From an uncultured Metabacillus sp. (GTDB lineage: Bacteria > Bacillota > Bacilli > Bacillales > Bacillaceae): a stretch of 64,000 bases of DNA. How positions within the stretch are numbered: the stretch's first letter is position 1; each line of letters starts with the position of its first letter. Below are positions 9,471 to 18,079 of this stretch, in pieces. The position numbers were made by a program, and so were the translations under genes. Location: NCBI RefSeq assembly GCF_947503125.1, contig NZ_CANNCR010000003.1, positions 151,299 through 215,298 of the forward strand, in the 5' to 3' direction. The notes beneath the pieces were generated by a model. The model ran no database searches, was not told the DNA's origin, and was given only the letters and a program-made list of their open reading frames with translations.

Positions 9471-10721
9471 TTGAAAAGAATTGGGCTAGCTTGGCAAATT
9501 CTTATTGGACTCATCCTCGGAATTATTGTAGGAGCCATTTTTTATGGAAATGAACAAGTGGCGTCATACTTACAACCGATTGGTGATATATTCTTAAGAT
9601 TGATTAAAATGATTGTGGTACCTATTGTTATTTCAAGTATTATCGTTGGTGTTGCAAGTGTAGGTGATACAAAAAAGCTTGGTCGTTTAGGCGGCAAGAC
9701 CATACTTTATTTTGAAATTATTACGACGATTGCCATCATATTAGGTCTCGCAGTTGCGAACATCTTCCAGCCTGGTGCAGGTGTGGATATGGGAGCAATT
9801 GAAAAAACAGATATTAATAGTTATGTTGAAACATCTGAGGATGTAGAAAGTCATGGCATCGCTGAAACATTTGTCCATATTGTACCAAGTAATGTCTTTA
9901 CATCATTTGTTGAAGGCGATATGCTGGCGATTATCTTTTTCTCTGTCCTATTCGGTTTTGCTCTTACAGCAATTGGAGAAAGGGGGAAACCTGTCCTTGC
10001 CTTTTTCCAAGGCACAGCTGACGCCATGTTTTACATGACAAATCAAATTATGAAGTTTGCTCCTTTTGGTGTTTTTGCTTTAATAGGGGTAACAATTTCA
10101 AAATTTGGTTTAGAGTCTCTTATACCACTAGGAAAATTAGTGATTACTGTTTATTTAACGATGGCGTTTTTTATCATTGTCGTACTAGGTTTCGTTGCGA
10201 AATTAGCAGGAGTTAATATTTTTCACTTTATCCGCATCATAAAGGATGAATTGCTATTAGCTTATTCAACAGCCAGCTCTGAAGCAGTATTGCCAAGAAT
10301 TATGGAGAAAATGGAGAAATTCGGATGTCCGAAAGCCATTTCCTCATTTGTTATACCTACAGGTTATTCGTTTAATTTAGACGGTTCGACTTTATATCAA
10401 GCATTAGCAGCTGTTTTCATTGCGCAAATGTATGGCATTGATTTATCGCTATCACAACAGATTTCTTTACTGCTTGTGCTAATGGTCACATCTAAAGGTA
10501 TAGCAGGTGTTCCAGGCGTTTCGTTTGTTGTCCTGTTAGCTACCTTAGGTACAGTTGGTATTCCGATTGAAGGTTTGGCTTTCATTGCAGGGATTGACCG
10601 TATTTTAGATATGGCTAGAACAGCAGTGAATGTCGTAGGAAACTCACTGGCAGCAGTGGTTATCTCCAAGTGGGAGGGAGAGTTCAGACCAAGTGCTGCT
10701 CCCAATAAGCAAATTGCATAA
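9471..10721 (+). CDS. gltP: Glutamate/aspartate:proton symporter
   Basis: Dicarboxylate/amino acid:cation symporter (DAACS family) of 416 residues, the size of Bacillus GltP. The N-terminus has VVPIVISSIIVGVASV. The serine-rich helical hairpin AYSTASSEAVLPR and the transport-core motifs PTGYSFNLDGSTLYQ and SKGIAGVPGVSF are all present. The motif ARTAVNVVGN near the C-terminus carries the substrate-binding Arg and Asn region. The start is TTG at 9471 after TAGGAGGAATCAAT. It probably has its own promoter and ends at a bidirectional terminator shared with the convergent TauE gene. The exact substrate (glutamate rather than succinate) is inferred. Confidence 0.9.
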   Translation: MKRIGLAWQILIGLILGIIVGAIFYGNEQVASYLQPIGDIFLRLIKMIVVPIVISSIIVGVASVGDTKKLGRLGGKTILYFEIITTIAIILGLAVANIFQPGAGVDMGAIEKTDINSYVETSEDVESHGIAETFVHIVPSNVFTSFVEGDMLAIIFFSVLFGFALTAIGERGKPVLAFFQGTADAMFYMTNQIMKFAPFGVFALIGVTISKFGLESLIPLGKLVITVYLTMAFFIIVVLGFVAKLAGVNIFHFIRIIKDELLLAYSTASSEAVLPRIMEKMEKFGCPKAISSFVIPTGYSFNLDGSTLYQALAAVFIAQMYGIDLSLSQQISLLLVLMVTSKGIAGVPGVSFVVLLATLGTVGIPIEGLAFIAGIDRILDMARTAVNVVGNSLAAVVISKWEGEFRPSAAPNKQIA

Positions 10722-10768
10722 GGATTTTTTTTGGCACTACAGCATACGGTAATAATAGCAGAGAACAA

Positions 10769-10801
10769 CAAAGAACCTCTTCTTATTGAAGAGGTTCTTT
10801 G
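10769..10801. terminator. Bidirectional terminator between gltP and TauE gene
   Basis: CAAAGAACCTCTTC pairs with GAAGAGGTTCTTTG over a 5-nt loop. It lies between two convergent genes and reaches to within two bases of the minus-strand stop codon. Confidence 0.85.
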
Positions 10802-10802
10802 T

Positions 10803-11567
10803 TTAAATGAGCTTCAATCCACTAACTAATATGATTGTAGCCATTACGGCTTGAAGAGGTTTAGGAGATACTTTAGTAGACAGCATGCTGCCTGCAATTA
10901 CTCCGGGAATTGAACCTAATAATAAGTTAAGTGTAAGCAGATAATCCACACTGCCAAAGCTAGCATTTAAGATACCGGCCACTGTGACTAGCAAAAAGGC
11001 ATGTGCAATATCTGTACCAACGAGCTCAGATGTCTTCATTTTATATAGATATAACATGGCAATTGCAAATAAAGATCCAGAGCCAATCGATGTTAAGCCA
11101 ACGATGAATCCAAAGATGACCCCAATGAAAATCGTTAAGGCTTTTTTGTTTTCTAATGGCAGGCTCTGCCACTTGTTCGGGCGAATTTTCTTATCGAAAA
11201 ATACTCGAAGTAATATCGAGATAGCAACTAATGTCAGAACATATCCTAAAGCATGAGTAATGATTTTCTCCTGGTGCTGATGAAGTGCTGGAAATAAATG
11301 AAGAGTTCCGATCGCAAGCACTGCACTAGGAATACTGCCGAAAGCTAAATATTTTACTAGTTTAAAATTGATGGTTTTCTGTCTCCAATGCTGTGCAAAT
11401 CCAAATAATTTTGTAATGGAATTATAGACAAGGTCTGTTCCTACTGCAATCGTAGGATTAATCCCTAAAGCTATTAAAAGAGGAGTTAACAAAGCGGCAC
11501 CGCCAACACCTGTTAAACCTACTAATATACCAACTGCTAATCCCATAATCATAATACTAATACTCAT
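10803..11567 (-). CDS. TauE/SafE-family membrane exporter
   Basis: Predicted anion exporter of the TauE/SafE (DUF81) family, 254 residues with about eight hydrophobic segments. The two half-repeats each start with the typical glycine-rich motif: GLTGVGGAALLTPLLI near residue 18 and GLTSIGSGSLFAIAML near 155. The start ATG on the minus strand follows CAGGAGGCTACCAAATGAG. The gene stands alone, convergent to gltP and divergent from lytS. Family members export sulfite, sulfoacetate or other organic anions; nothing nearby indicates which. Confidence 0.85.
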   Translation of the reverse strand: MSISIMIMGLAVGILVGLTGVGGAALLTPLLIALGINPTIAVGTDLVYNSITKLFGFAQHWRQKTINFKLVKYLAFGSIPSAVLAIGTLHLFPALHQHQEKIITHALGYVLTLVAISILLRVFFDKKIRPNKWQSLPLENKKALTIFIGVIFGFIVGLTSIGSGSLFAIAMLYLYKMKTSELVGTDIAHAFLLVTVAGILNASFGSVDYLLTLNLLLGSIPGVIAGSMLSTKVSPKPLQAVMATIILVSGLKLI

Positions 11568-11830
11568 TTGGTAGCCTCCTGATCAAAATCCGAGTATGTT
11601 TATATGATTTTAACCCATTAGCCTTGTTTAGTAAATAAAATTCTTACTATTCAGCTAATTTTTTTATAAAAAGCCTAAACACAGATGTTTTCTCATTTCT
11701 AATACTTGCAGTTTCATTACGAATTATTATATTCATTGTTTTTCTAATCGCTAATACATTTTGAAAAAATCCTTCATTTATGCAAGAATTGTATAAAAGG
11801 AGTGCAAGCTTGTGAGAAGGAGAATTATCT

Positions 11831-13588
11831 ATGATTGAACTATTGCCGTTAATGATTGAGCGGGTCGGAATTCTCATTATTGTTGCTTTTTTACTTTCAA
11901 GGATGCAATCGTTTCGTCAAATTATTCATAATGAGCATTCATTAAAAGAAAAAGTCCTTTTAATTGTTGTATTTGGATTGTTTGGGATCATTAGTAATTA
12001 TACGGGAGTTTTAGTTTATAATGGTACAATCATGGCGCACACCTGGAATACAGATGTTGATATGGATAGTGCCATTGCAAATACAAGAATAATGGGAGTT
12101 GCGATTGGCGGGTTGTTAGGAGGTCCTTTTGTTGGACTTGGAGTAGGACTCATTGCAGGCATACACCGTCTTACCTTAGGAGGGTTTACAGCTGTTGCCT
12201 GTGCGGTTTCTACAATTTTAGCTGGAATCGTAACAGGTCTAATCGGAAAAAGGTTTGGAATGAAGAAAAACCGCTCACCTTGGGGAGCTGTGGCCATCGG
12301 AATCTTAATGGAATGTGTGCAAATGGGCATTATCTTACTACTTGCGAAGCCTTTTTATGCCGCTCTTAACCTTGTTGAAGTGATTGCCTTTCCGATGATT
12401 GTGATTAACGGTTTCGGGACGTTATTATTTATCTTTATTATTCAAAATATTTTTCTTGAAAAAGAAAGGTTAAGTGCCTTGCAAACACAAAAAGCTCTAT
12501 ACATCGCACAGCAAACGCTTCCTTTTTTTCGACAAGGGTTAAACCCGCATTCGTGCAGGGAAGCTGCAGAAATTATTTTAAACGGTACCAAGGCTGATGC
12601 GATTGCCATCACGAATCAAAAGCGTGCACTAGCACATGTAGGAGCAGGAGAAGACCATCATAAACCTTCACATCAGCTAGCAACGGGATTAACAAGGCGA
12701 GTGCTGGAGTCAGGAGAAATTGAAGTTGCCCTTTCAAAAGCGGAGATTCAATGTTATAAAGGGGATTGTCCTTTACATGCAGCCCTTGTCTTGCCATTAA
12801 AGGCACATGAGCAGACTGTTGGTACTTTAAAGCTGTATTATATGAAGCCAAGCAAACTGGACAAGGTTGAAAAAGAACTTGCTGAAGGTCTTAGCAGACT
12901 ATTTTCTACACAGTTAGAGCTTGCTGAAGCGGAATTGCAGCGTAAACTTTTGAAGGATGCTGAAATTAAAGCCTTACATGCTCAGGTTCATCCTCATTTC
13001 CTGTTTAACGCCATCAATACTATTTCCAGCTTAATTCGCACAGATACAGATCAAGCAAGGAAACTTTTATTAAATTTAAGTACATTTTTTCGGAGCAATC
13101 TGCAAGGGGCAAGGCAATTATTAATTCCCCTTGAGAAAGAACTTGAGCATGTAAAAGCTTATTTAACTCTTGAACAAGCTCGGTTTCCAAATAAATATGA
13201 GGTTGATATTAACATCGATCCTGCTTTAATGTCTGTTTTAATTCCGCCGTTTACCTTACAGCCTCTAGTAGAAAATGCTATACGCCATGCCTTTCCAAAG
13301 ATGAAAAATGGAAAAGTGCTGGTTAGTGCGCAGATAAAAAGTGGAAAAATGATTCTCATAGCCGAGGATAATGGAAAGGGAATTCCTCAGCATTTACTCG
13401 AATCAATCGGAAGGGGAACCGTTCAATCTGATGAAGGGACTGGTACAGCTCTTTGGAATATAAAAAATAGAATTGAAGAGCTCTATGGGAAAGAGGGTTC
13501 TTTTCAAATAAATAGTATAGAAAATCATGGAACAAAGGTATCCATTACATTACCATTATCATGGGAGCTATTGGAGGAGTTAGGGTGA
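11831..13588 (+). CDS. lytS: LytS-type sensor histidine kinase
   Basis: Membrane sensor kinase of 585 residues. Order of domains: five to six membrane segments of the 5TM-5TMR LYT type (about 1-200), a GAF-like domain (about 220-350), a His_kinase domain with HAQVHPHFLFNAINTISS (phosphoacceptor His, about 385) and a C-terminal ATPase with ENAIRHAFP, EDNGKGI and the GTGTALWNI region. The stop codon overlaps the start of lytT (GTGA), so the two are translationally coupled. In relatives LytST senses extracellular pyruvate and induces pyruvate carriers; the CstA gene behind it fits that role here. Confidence 0.93.
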   Translation: MIELLPLMIERVGILIIVAFLLSRMQSFRQIIHNEHSLKEKVLLIVVFGLFGIISNYTGVLVYNGTIMAHTWNTDVDMDSAIANTRIMGVAIGGLLGGPFVGLGVGLIAGIHRLTLGGFTAVACAVSTILAGIVTGLIGKRFGMKKNRSPWGAVAIGILMECVQMGIILLLAKPFYAALNLVEVIAFPMIVINGFGTLLFIFIIQNIFLEKERLSALQTQKALYIAQQTLPFFRQGLNPHSCREAAEIILNGTKADAIAITNQKRALAHVGAGEDHHKPSHQLATGLTRRVLESGEIEVALSKAEIQCYKGDCPLHAALVLPLKAHEQTVGTLKLYYMKPSKLDKVEKELAEGLSRLFSTQLELAEAELQRKLLKDAEIKALHAQVHPHFLFNAINTISSLIRTDTDQARKLLLNLSTFFRSNLQGARQLLIPLEKELEHVKAYLTLEQARFPNKYEVDINIDPALMSVLIPPFTLQPLVENAIRHAFPKMKNGKVLVSAQIKSGKMILIAEDNGKGIPQHLLESIGRGTVQSDEGTGTALWNIKNRIEELYGKEGSFQINSIENHGTKVSITLPLSWELLEELG

Positions 13589-14319
13589 TAAAAGCGTTTT
13601 TAGTTGATGACGAACCTCTGGCAAGAGACGAGTTATCATATCTTTTAAAAAGAACAAAACAGGTAGAAATAGCAGGAGAAGCGGAATCGATTGAGAGTGC
13701 ACTGGAACAGCTTCTTATCGTTGAAGCGGATGTCATTTTTTTAGACATCCAGTTAGCAGATGAAAGTGGATTGGATTTAGCAAATAGAATTCTGAAGCTA
13801 AAGCATCGTCCAGAGATTGTTTTTGCGACGGCTTATGATGAATACGCTTTAAAAGCTTTTGAATTGCAGGCCGCTGATTATTTATTAAAGCCATTTGATG
13901 AATCTCGAGTTCAATTAACGATAAAAAAGCTTTCTCAATTGCTTGACTCAAGGGGAGCTGTGAAAGCTCACAAGGGACAACGTAAAGAGGAAAATGACCG
14001 ATTAGCCATTACGGTGGAAGAACGGATTGTCATTATAAAAGTCAGTGACATTCTATATTTAGGTGCGATTGAGGGAAAAACAATTGTTGTAACGGATAAA
14101 AACAAATATCAAGTGAGTGAACCGCTGGTAAACTTTGAACGAAGACTTAGGTCTCATGATATCATTCGGGTTCATAGAGCTTATCTTATAAATGTGAATG
14201 CCATTGTGGAAATTGAGCCTTGGTTTCACTCTACGTATAATTTAATTATGCAAGATGGAGAAAAAGTACCGGTTAGTAGAACATATACAAAGGATCTTAA
14301 ACAATTACTTGATTTTTAA
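13585..14319 (+). CDS. lytT: LytT-type response regulator (LytTR DNA-binding domain)
   Basis: Response regulator of 244 residues, partner of LytS. Start GTG 13585 overlaps the lytS stop and has GGAGGAG 8 nt upstream. The receiver has the acidic pocket in FLVDDEP, the phosphoacceptor Asp in DVIFLDIQLADE, the conserved Thr/Ala region FATAYDEYALKAF and Lys in LLKPFDE. The C-terminal LytTR domain starts near residue 140 and includes IIRVHRAYLINVNAI. Its probable target is the promoter of the CstA gene 128 nt downstream. Confidence 0.93.
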   Translation: MIKAFLVDDEPLARDELSYLLKRTKQVEIAGEAESIESALEQLLIVEADVIFLDIQLADESGLDLANRILKLKHRPEIVFATAYDEYALKAFELQAADYLLKPFDESRVQLTIKKLSQLLDSRGAVKAHKGQRKEENDRLAITVEERIVIIKVSDILYLGAIEGKTIVVTDKNKYQVSEPLVNFERRLRSHDIIRVHRAYLINVNAIVEIEPWFHSTYNLIMQDGEKVPVSRTYTKDLKQLLDF

Positions 14320-14386
14320 TATGCATTTCAATTTAAAAAATTTGTAACTCAAACTCTTATTCTTGCATTCTATGCTGAAATCCTTA

Positions 14387-14400
14387 TCAATGCGTTTACA
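14387..14400 (+). promoter_or_regulatory. Possible cre site before cstA-like gene
   Basis: TCAATGCGTTTACA differs from the CcpA consensus TGWAANCGNTNWCA at two positions. It is placed 47 nt before the CstA start, where carbon catabolite control of a pyruvate carrier would make sense. Confidence 0.4.
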
Positions 14401-14446
14401 AATAGTAAGATGAAAGTAGACATTATAAAAAGGAGGTCGCAACTAA

Positions 14447-16240
14447 ATGAATGCGGTTACAATAGTGGTTGCTTCTATGTGTATCTTGATGATTGCCTAT
14501 CGGCTGTACGGTACATTTATGGCTGTTAAAGTGTTAAAGCTTGATGATTCAAAGGCAACCCCAGCACATGAATTAAATGATGGAAAGGATTATGTTCCTA
14601 CTAATAAATGGGTATCCTTTGGACACCATTTTGCAGCGATTGCCGCTGCAGGGCCGCTAGTAGGTCCAATCCTCGCAGCACAATTCGGCTATCTGCCTGG
14701 CTTGCTCTGGTTATTAATTGGAGCGGTTATTGGAGGCGCTGTACATGATGCTGTCGTGTTATTTGCATCAATGCGTAAAAAAGGGAAGTCCCTTTCAGAA
14801 GTGGCGAAAGAAGAACTAGGACCTGTAGCTGGTTTCTGTACTGGTCTTGCCATGTTATTTATTATTACAATTACAATGGCCGGCTTATCTATGGTTGTTC
14901 TTCATGCTCTTGAAAATAATCCATGGGGTACCTTTGCTGTAGGGATCACCATTCCAATTGCAATGGGAGTAGGTCTCTTTTATAAGAAAACTGGAAATCT
15001 AAAATTAGCCTCAACAGTTGGTTTTATTTTACTTATGATAGGTGTTTTTGCAGGACCATCTATACAGGGTACTGCATTTGGGGAATTCCTTACATTTGAC
15101 ACAAAAACATTAGCTATTATTTTACCAGTCTATGCTTTCTTTGCAGCAGCCTTGCCGGTGTGGCTATTGCTTGCTCCAAGGGATTATTTAAGCAGCTTTA
15201 TGAAAATTGGCGTCTTTATTGCATTAATTATTGGTGTCTTCATAATTAATCCATCCATTCATTTTCCTGCTGTTACGGAATTTGTTGGAGGGGGTGGCCC
15301 GATTTTAGCCGGACCGGTATGGCCGTTTATTTCAATTACAATTGCTTGTGGAGCTATTTCTGGATTCCATGCATTTGTCGGTTCGGGAACAACACCAAAA
15401 ATGCTCAATCGCTGGAGTGATATTAAAGTAGTCGGTTTTGGAGCAATGTTGGTTGAATGTTTGGTTGGCATTATGGCATTAATCGCAGCCACTGCTCTTC
15501 AGCCGGCAGATTATTTTGCCATTAACTCAACACCTGAGGTTTTTAAAACGTTAGGAATGGAGGTCGTTCACCTGCCTGAGCTTGCCCGTGAAATAGGCTT
15601 GGATTTAGAGGGAAGAACAGGTGGAGCTGTTACATTGGCTGTGGGTATGACCTATATTTTTACAAGCATTCCGTGGTTTGAGACCTTGTCATCTTACTTC
15701 TTCCAATTTGTTATTATGTTTGAAGCGGTATTTATTTTAACGGCCATTGATGCAGGAACCCGTGTAGCACGCTATCTTATTCAAGATTTCTTTGGTGAAT
15801 TTTATCAACCGCTGAAGAAAACGGATTGGCTTCCAGGAAACATTATGGCTAGTGCTATTGCATGCTTTATGTGGGGATATCTTCTCTATTCGGGAGATAT
15901 AGGTTCTGTTTGGGCATTATTTGGTGTATCGAATCAGCTAATGGCATCAATTGGGTTAATAATCGGTGCAACGGTGATCTTGAAAATAGCTGATAAACGA
16001 AGATATATGTTAACATGCCTTATTCCGCTGTCATACTTATTTATGACTGTAAACTATGCCGGCTATTGGATGGTAAAAAATGTTTACTTAAATCCTGAGG
16101 CAGCTGGTTTCAGTGTTCTAAATGGTATTTTATCAGTCATTATGTTAATACTTGGGGTCGTCATTTTGGTATCAGCAATTAAGAAATGGTTGGACCTATG
16201 GAACTCGCCTCGTGTCCAAATGCAAGTGACATCCGCTTAA
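14447..16240 (+). CDS. cstA: CstA-family carrier, probable pyruvate transporter
   Basis: Carbon-starvation-protein family, 597 residues with some 16 membrane segments. Typical motifs are GHHFAAIAAAGPLVGPILAA near residue 60, GAVHDAVVLF near 98, CGAISGFHAFVGSGTTPKM near 305 and FDAGTR-like TAIDAGTRVARYLIQD near 435. Family members studied in enteric bacteria import pyruvate, some also peptides. The position directly behind lytST supports pyruvate-induced uptake. RBS AAAAGGAGGTCGC precedes the ATG. A strong terminator closes it. Confidence 0.9.
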   Translation: MNAVTIVVASMCILMIAYRLYGTFMAVKVLKLDDSKATPAHELNDGKDYVPTNKWVSFGHHFAAIAAAGPLVGPILAAQFGYLPGLLWLLIGAVIGGAVHDAVVLFASMRKKGKSLSEVAKEELGPVAGFCTGLAMLFIITITMAGLSMVVLHALENNPWGTFAVGITIPIAMGVGLFYKKTGNLKLASTVGFILLMIGVFAGPSIQGTAFGEFLTFDTKTLAIILPVYAFFAAALPVWLLLAPRDYLSSFMKIGVFIALIIGVFIINPSIHFPAVTEFVGGGGPILAGPVWPFISITIACGAISGFHAFVGSGTTPKMLNRWSDIKVVGFGAMLVECLVGIMALIAATALQPADYFAINSTPEVFKTLGMEVVHLPELAREIGLDLEGRTGGAVTLAVGMTYIFTSIPWFETLSSYFFQFVIMFEAVFILTAIDAGTRVARYLIQDFFGEFYQPLKKTDWLPGNIMASAIACFMWGYLLYSGDIGSVWALFGVSNQLMASIGLIIGATVILKIADKRRYMLTCLIPLSYLFMTVNYAGYWMVKNVYLNPEAAGFSVLNGILSVIMLILGVVILVSAIKKWLDLWNSPRVQMQVTSA

Positions 16241-16262
16241 TCTTATAAGGAAAAAAAAATTT

Positions 16263-16292
16263 AAGATCGCTACTTTTTAGGTAGCGATCTTT
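16263..16292 (+). terminator. Terminator after cstA
   Basis: AAGATCGCTAC pairs with GTAGCGATCTT over a TTTTTAG loop, followed by TAAAATTTT. Confidence 0.85.
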
Positions 16293-16345
16293 AAAATTTT
16301 ATGGATGATAGTATAAGAAAAACTAAGTGATATTTTGATCTATGA

Positions 16346-16828
16346 TTATATTAAATTCATATAACCGAAACCATATACAGAACCAACTGTCAATGCGATG
16401 GTCCATAGTGCAAGACTAATAGCCATCCAAGAGATAACACGAGGACGAGAAGATCCGAAGCTTAGGGCCAAGATTGCTGCTAAGTCTGTTCCAACTATCC
16501 CTGGTGCTACTAAAGCTAGACCGGGAAGTCCATATTGTTCCCATATTCTTCTTGCTCTTGTTTCCCTTTTTGACGGAGTTGTAATACCTTTCTTTTGTCG
16601 TCTTTTATCTCTCCATTTTGAAAGTTGCTTAAAGAAGAAGCCAAAAAGAAGTACTATTAAAAAGTTCCCAGCAAAACCAATAACCCCGACTGCCATCGGA
16701 TTTAGACCTAATGCTACCCCAAGTGGCACTACAAGAAATACATCTAATAACGGTGCTGCTGCGAGCACAAATAATATAACATATTGCCATATTCCATCAG
16801 TTTGTTGAATCCATTCCATCATTAACAT
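16346..16828 (-). CDS. Small multidrug export-like membrane protein
   Basis: About 160 residues with four hydrophobic segments. It resembles the Sm_multidrug_ex/DUF family of small membrane proteins related to DedA-type folds. Features: the acidic-Pro motif APLLDVFLVVPLGVALGLNP near the N-terminus, a basic cytosolic loop KQLSKWRDKRRQKKG, and GLPGLALVAPGIVGTDLAAILALSFG. Three ATG codons (16828, 16822, 16819) lie behind GGAGGG; spacing favours one of the later two. The multidrug label is a family name only. It stands alone on the minus strand. Confidence 0.7.
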   Translation of the reverse strand: MLMMEWIQQTDGIWQYVILFVLAAAPLLDVFLVVPLGVALGLNPMAVGVIGFAGNFLIVLLFGFFFKQLSKWRDKRRQKKGITTPSKRETRARRIWEQYGLPGLALVAPGIVGTDLAAILALSFGSSRPRVISWMAISLALWTIALTVGSVYGFGYMNLI

Positions 16829-16903
16829 AGCCCTCCGTTATTCTTTTCATTGAATACATATACGCACCAATTTTGCAAAAAGTTTCATAGTAATATTAAT
16901 TTT

Positions 16904-16953
16904 TGAAAAAAAGAAAGCTTGTAAAGAAAATAGAATCCTTTTCTTTACAAGCT
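16904..16953 (-). terminator. Terminator after the DUF1232 gene
   Basis: AGCTTGTAAAGAAAA pairs perfectly over 15 bp with TTTTCTTTACAAGCT. On the minus strand the stem runs into a T-rich tail, so it serves the minus-strand genes upstream. Confidence 0.85.
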
Positions 16954-17019
16954 GAGCAAAAAGCTAATGCTATAGGTTTTGTTATTTTTTATAAAATGGT
17001 GTAACTCCATATATCTTGA

Positions 17020-17295
17020 TTAGTGAAGCTGATATTTGTCTTTTAATGACGCTGGAGCCATTTTAATCATTCCATCTAAAATAAATCCTGCAATTACAAC
17101 ATCATCGACAATCCCAAGTAGTGATAAAAAGTCTGGGATTAAATCAAATGGGAAAAAGACATAGGTTAATATTAATAAAACCCCTAGTACCTTTTTATGG
17201 AGTACAACCTCTCTTGAAAGAAAAAAATCTTTTAAGAAAGGAATGAACTTCCAGAACTTAAGGATAAATTTTATTCTTTTAAAAAACTTAATCAA
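17020..17295 (-). CDS. DUF1232 (YkvA-like) membrane protein
   Basis: About 91 residues from a TTG start at 17295, chosen because AAAGGGGTG lies 5 nt upstream; an ATG at 17325 lacks a good site. The N-terminal half is basic (FFKRIKFILKFWKF). The DUF1232 core follows: LLILTYVFFPFDLIPDFLSLLGIVDDVVI, with the family's DLIPD motif. These are small membrane-associated proteins of unknown role. It lies in a same-direction series with the Spo0M-like and FbpB-like genes. Confidence 0.8.
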   Translation of the reverse strand: MIKFFKRIKFILKFWKFIPFLKDFFLSREVVLHKKVLGVLLILTYVFFPFDLIPDFLSLLGIVDDVVIAGFILDGMIKMAPASLKDKYQLH

Positions 17296-17338
17296 ACGAA
17301 TCACCCCTTTTAAGGTAATTTTCATGCTTGCTTATTTC

Positions 17339-17728
17339 TTAGATTACCTGGATGATGTCTTGGTCTTTACTTTCAACCCCTTCGTTAAAGGTCAATCGAG
17401 TTTTAAAGCGATAAGAGATTTTCTCGCTTGAAATAGGAATTGTTTCAGGCAGCTTAAATGTAAAGGAAACGGTATTTGATTCATCTGAATGAATATTCTT
17501 TGATGATAAAATGGTCGCGGTATCGATTACCTTTTCTTGACCAGTCGTTTGGTCGTGCATCACTAAATCACAGTCAATACGTTTAAGCTGTTGTTCAATG
17601 GTTCCGCCTTTTATATAAAAGTGTCCGTTTATTAGCTCGCCGCGTCGATACGTTTCCTTTGGCAAAATGAGGTCAATAATTGCTGAACCTACACCTAATA
17701 GTGACATATATTTTCTAAGTAACATCAT
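17339..17728 (-). CDS. Short Spo0M-like (arrestin-fold) protein
   Basis: A 129-residue protein resembling the N-terminal half of the sporulation control protein Spo0M (about 258 residues in B. subtilis). It has VGSAIIDLILPKETYRRGELINGHFYIKGG followed by beta-rich sequence and SFTFKLPETIPIS. Only one arrestin-like domain is present, ending at a clean stop, so it is a short family variant rather than an obvious truncation. Two adjacent ATG codons follow GGGAGGAAC; the second (17725) has the better spacing. The family influences sporulation and cell-wall state in relatives; the role of this short form is unknown. Confidence 0.72.
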   Translation of the reverse strand: MMLLRKYMSLLGVGSAIIDLILPKETYRRGELINGHFYIKGGTIEQQLKRIDCDLVMHDQTTGQEKVIDTATILSSKNIHSDESNTVSFTFKLPETIPISSEKISYRFKTRLTFNEGVESKDQDIIQVI

Positions 17729-17748
17729 GTTCCTCCCGTATTCTCCTT

Positions 17749-17871
17749 TTATTTGCTTTGTTTAATATATTTTTGATCAAGACGTTTTTCAATTTTTTCT
17801 AGTTGTTTTTTATCATTTAGCAGCTCTTCCTTATTCTTTTTTATTAATTCAACGAATGACATTTTTTTCAT
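17749..17871 (-). CDS. FbpB-family small basic protein
   Basis: A 40-residue, Lys-rich protein. ATG 17871 follows GAAAGGAG with good spacing and the frame ends at TAA 17749-17751. The sequence starts MKKMSFVELIKKNKEEL and continues as an amphipathic helix with repeated Lys-Glu pairs, a pattern I associate with the FbpB family of small basic proteins. In B. subtilis FbpB helps spare iron under Fur control. Here the gene is the first reading frame behind a manganese riboswitch, so its expression is probably tied to Mn2+. It is followed closely by the Spo0M-like gene. Confidence 0.75.
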   Translation of the reverse strand: MKKMSFVELIKKNKEELLNDKKQLEKIEKRLDQKYIKQSK

Positions 17872-17914
17872 AGTATAGTTCTCCTTTCGTTACCCTAAAG
17901 AAGGATGTTCAACA

Positions 17915-17947
17915 GAAAAAAACCTTTACCGTCTTGGTAAAGGTTTT
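17915..17947 (-). terminator. Riboswitch terminator, hairpin B
   Basis: On the minus strand AAAACCTTTACC pairs with GGTAAAGGTTTT over a 5-nt loop and runs into a T tract. It lies between the Mn2+ aptamer and the FbpB-like gene. Its 5' arm can instead pair with the 3' arm of the hairpin just upstream (17961-17986), giving an antiterminator. Confidence 0.85.
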
Positions 17948-17958
17948 AGAAAACAAAT

Positions 17959-18073
17959 AAAGACCTTTACCAATAAGTAAAGGTCTTGCTAACAACGGAA
18001 TGTTGCCAACAAAGCCGAGAGCTTAACATCCACTCTGTAATGACGACTTTATTGTAAAAGCTACTCCCCTTTA
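17959..18073 (-). ncRNA. Manganese riboswitch (yybP-ykoY)
   Basis: Read on the minus strand, the element has TAAAGGGGAGTAGC, AATAAAGTCGTCATTAC, CTCGGCTTTGTTGGCAAC and AGCAAGACCTTTAC, the order and spacing of the yybP-ykoY aptamer. The class binds Mn2+ and usually switches on efflux or TerC-family genes. The 3' strand of P1 (CTTTAC) is also the 5' arm of a 10-bp hairpin (17961-17986), and a second hairpin with the same core follows, giving a switch between termination and antitermination. The downstream gene is an FbpB-like protein, an unusual partner. Confidence 0.92.
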
Positions 18074-18079
18074 GGAGAT

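Noticed and set aside
11647..11877. 76-codon minus-strand ORF before lytS
   Set aside because: It overlaps the lytS start region, has no ribosome binding site and its sequence is low-complexity.
17915..18073. T-box leader or CRISPR-like repeats at the tandem CTTTACC hairpins
   Set aside because: There is no T-box sequence and no spacer series. The aptamer blocks match the yybP-ykoY manganese class on the minus strand.
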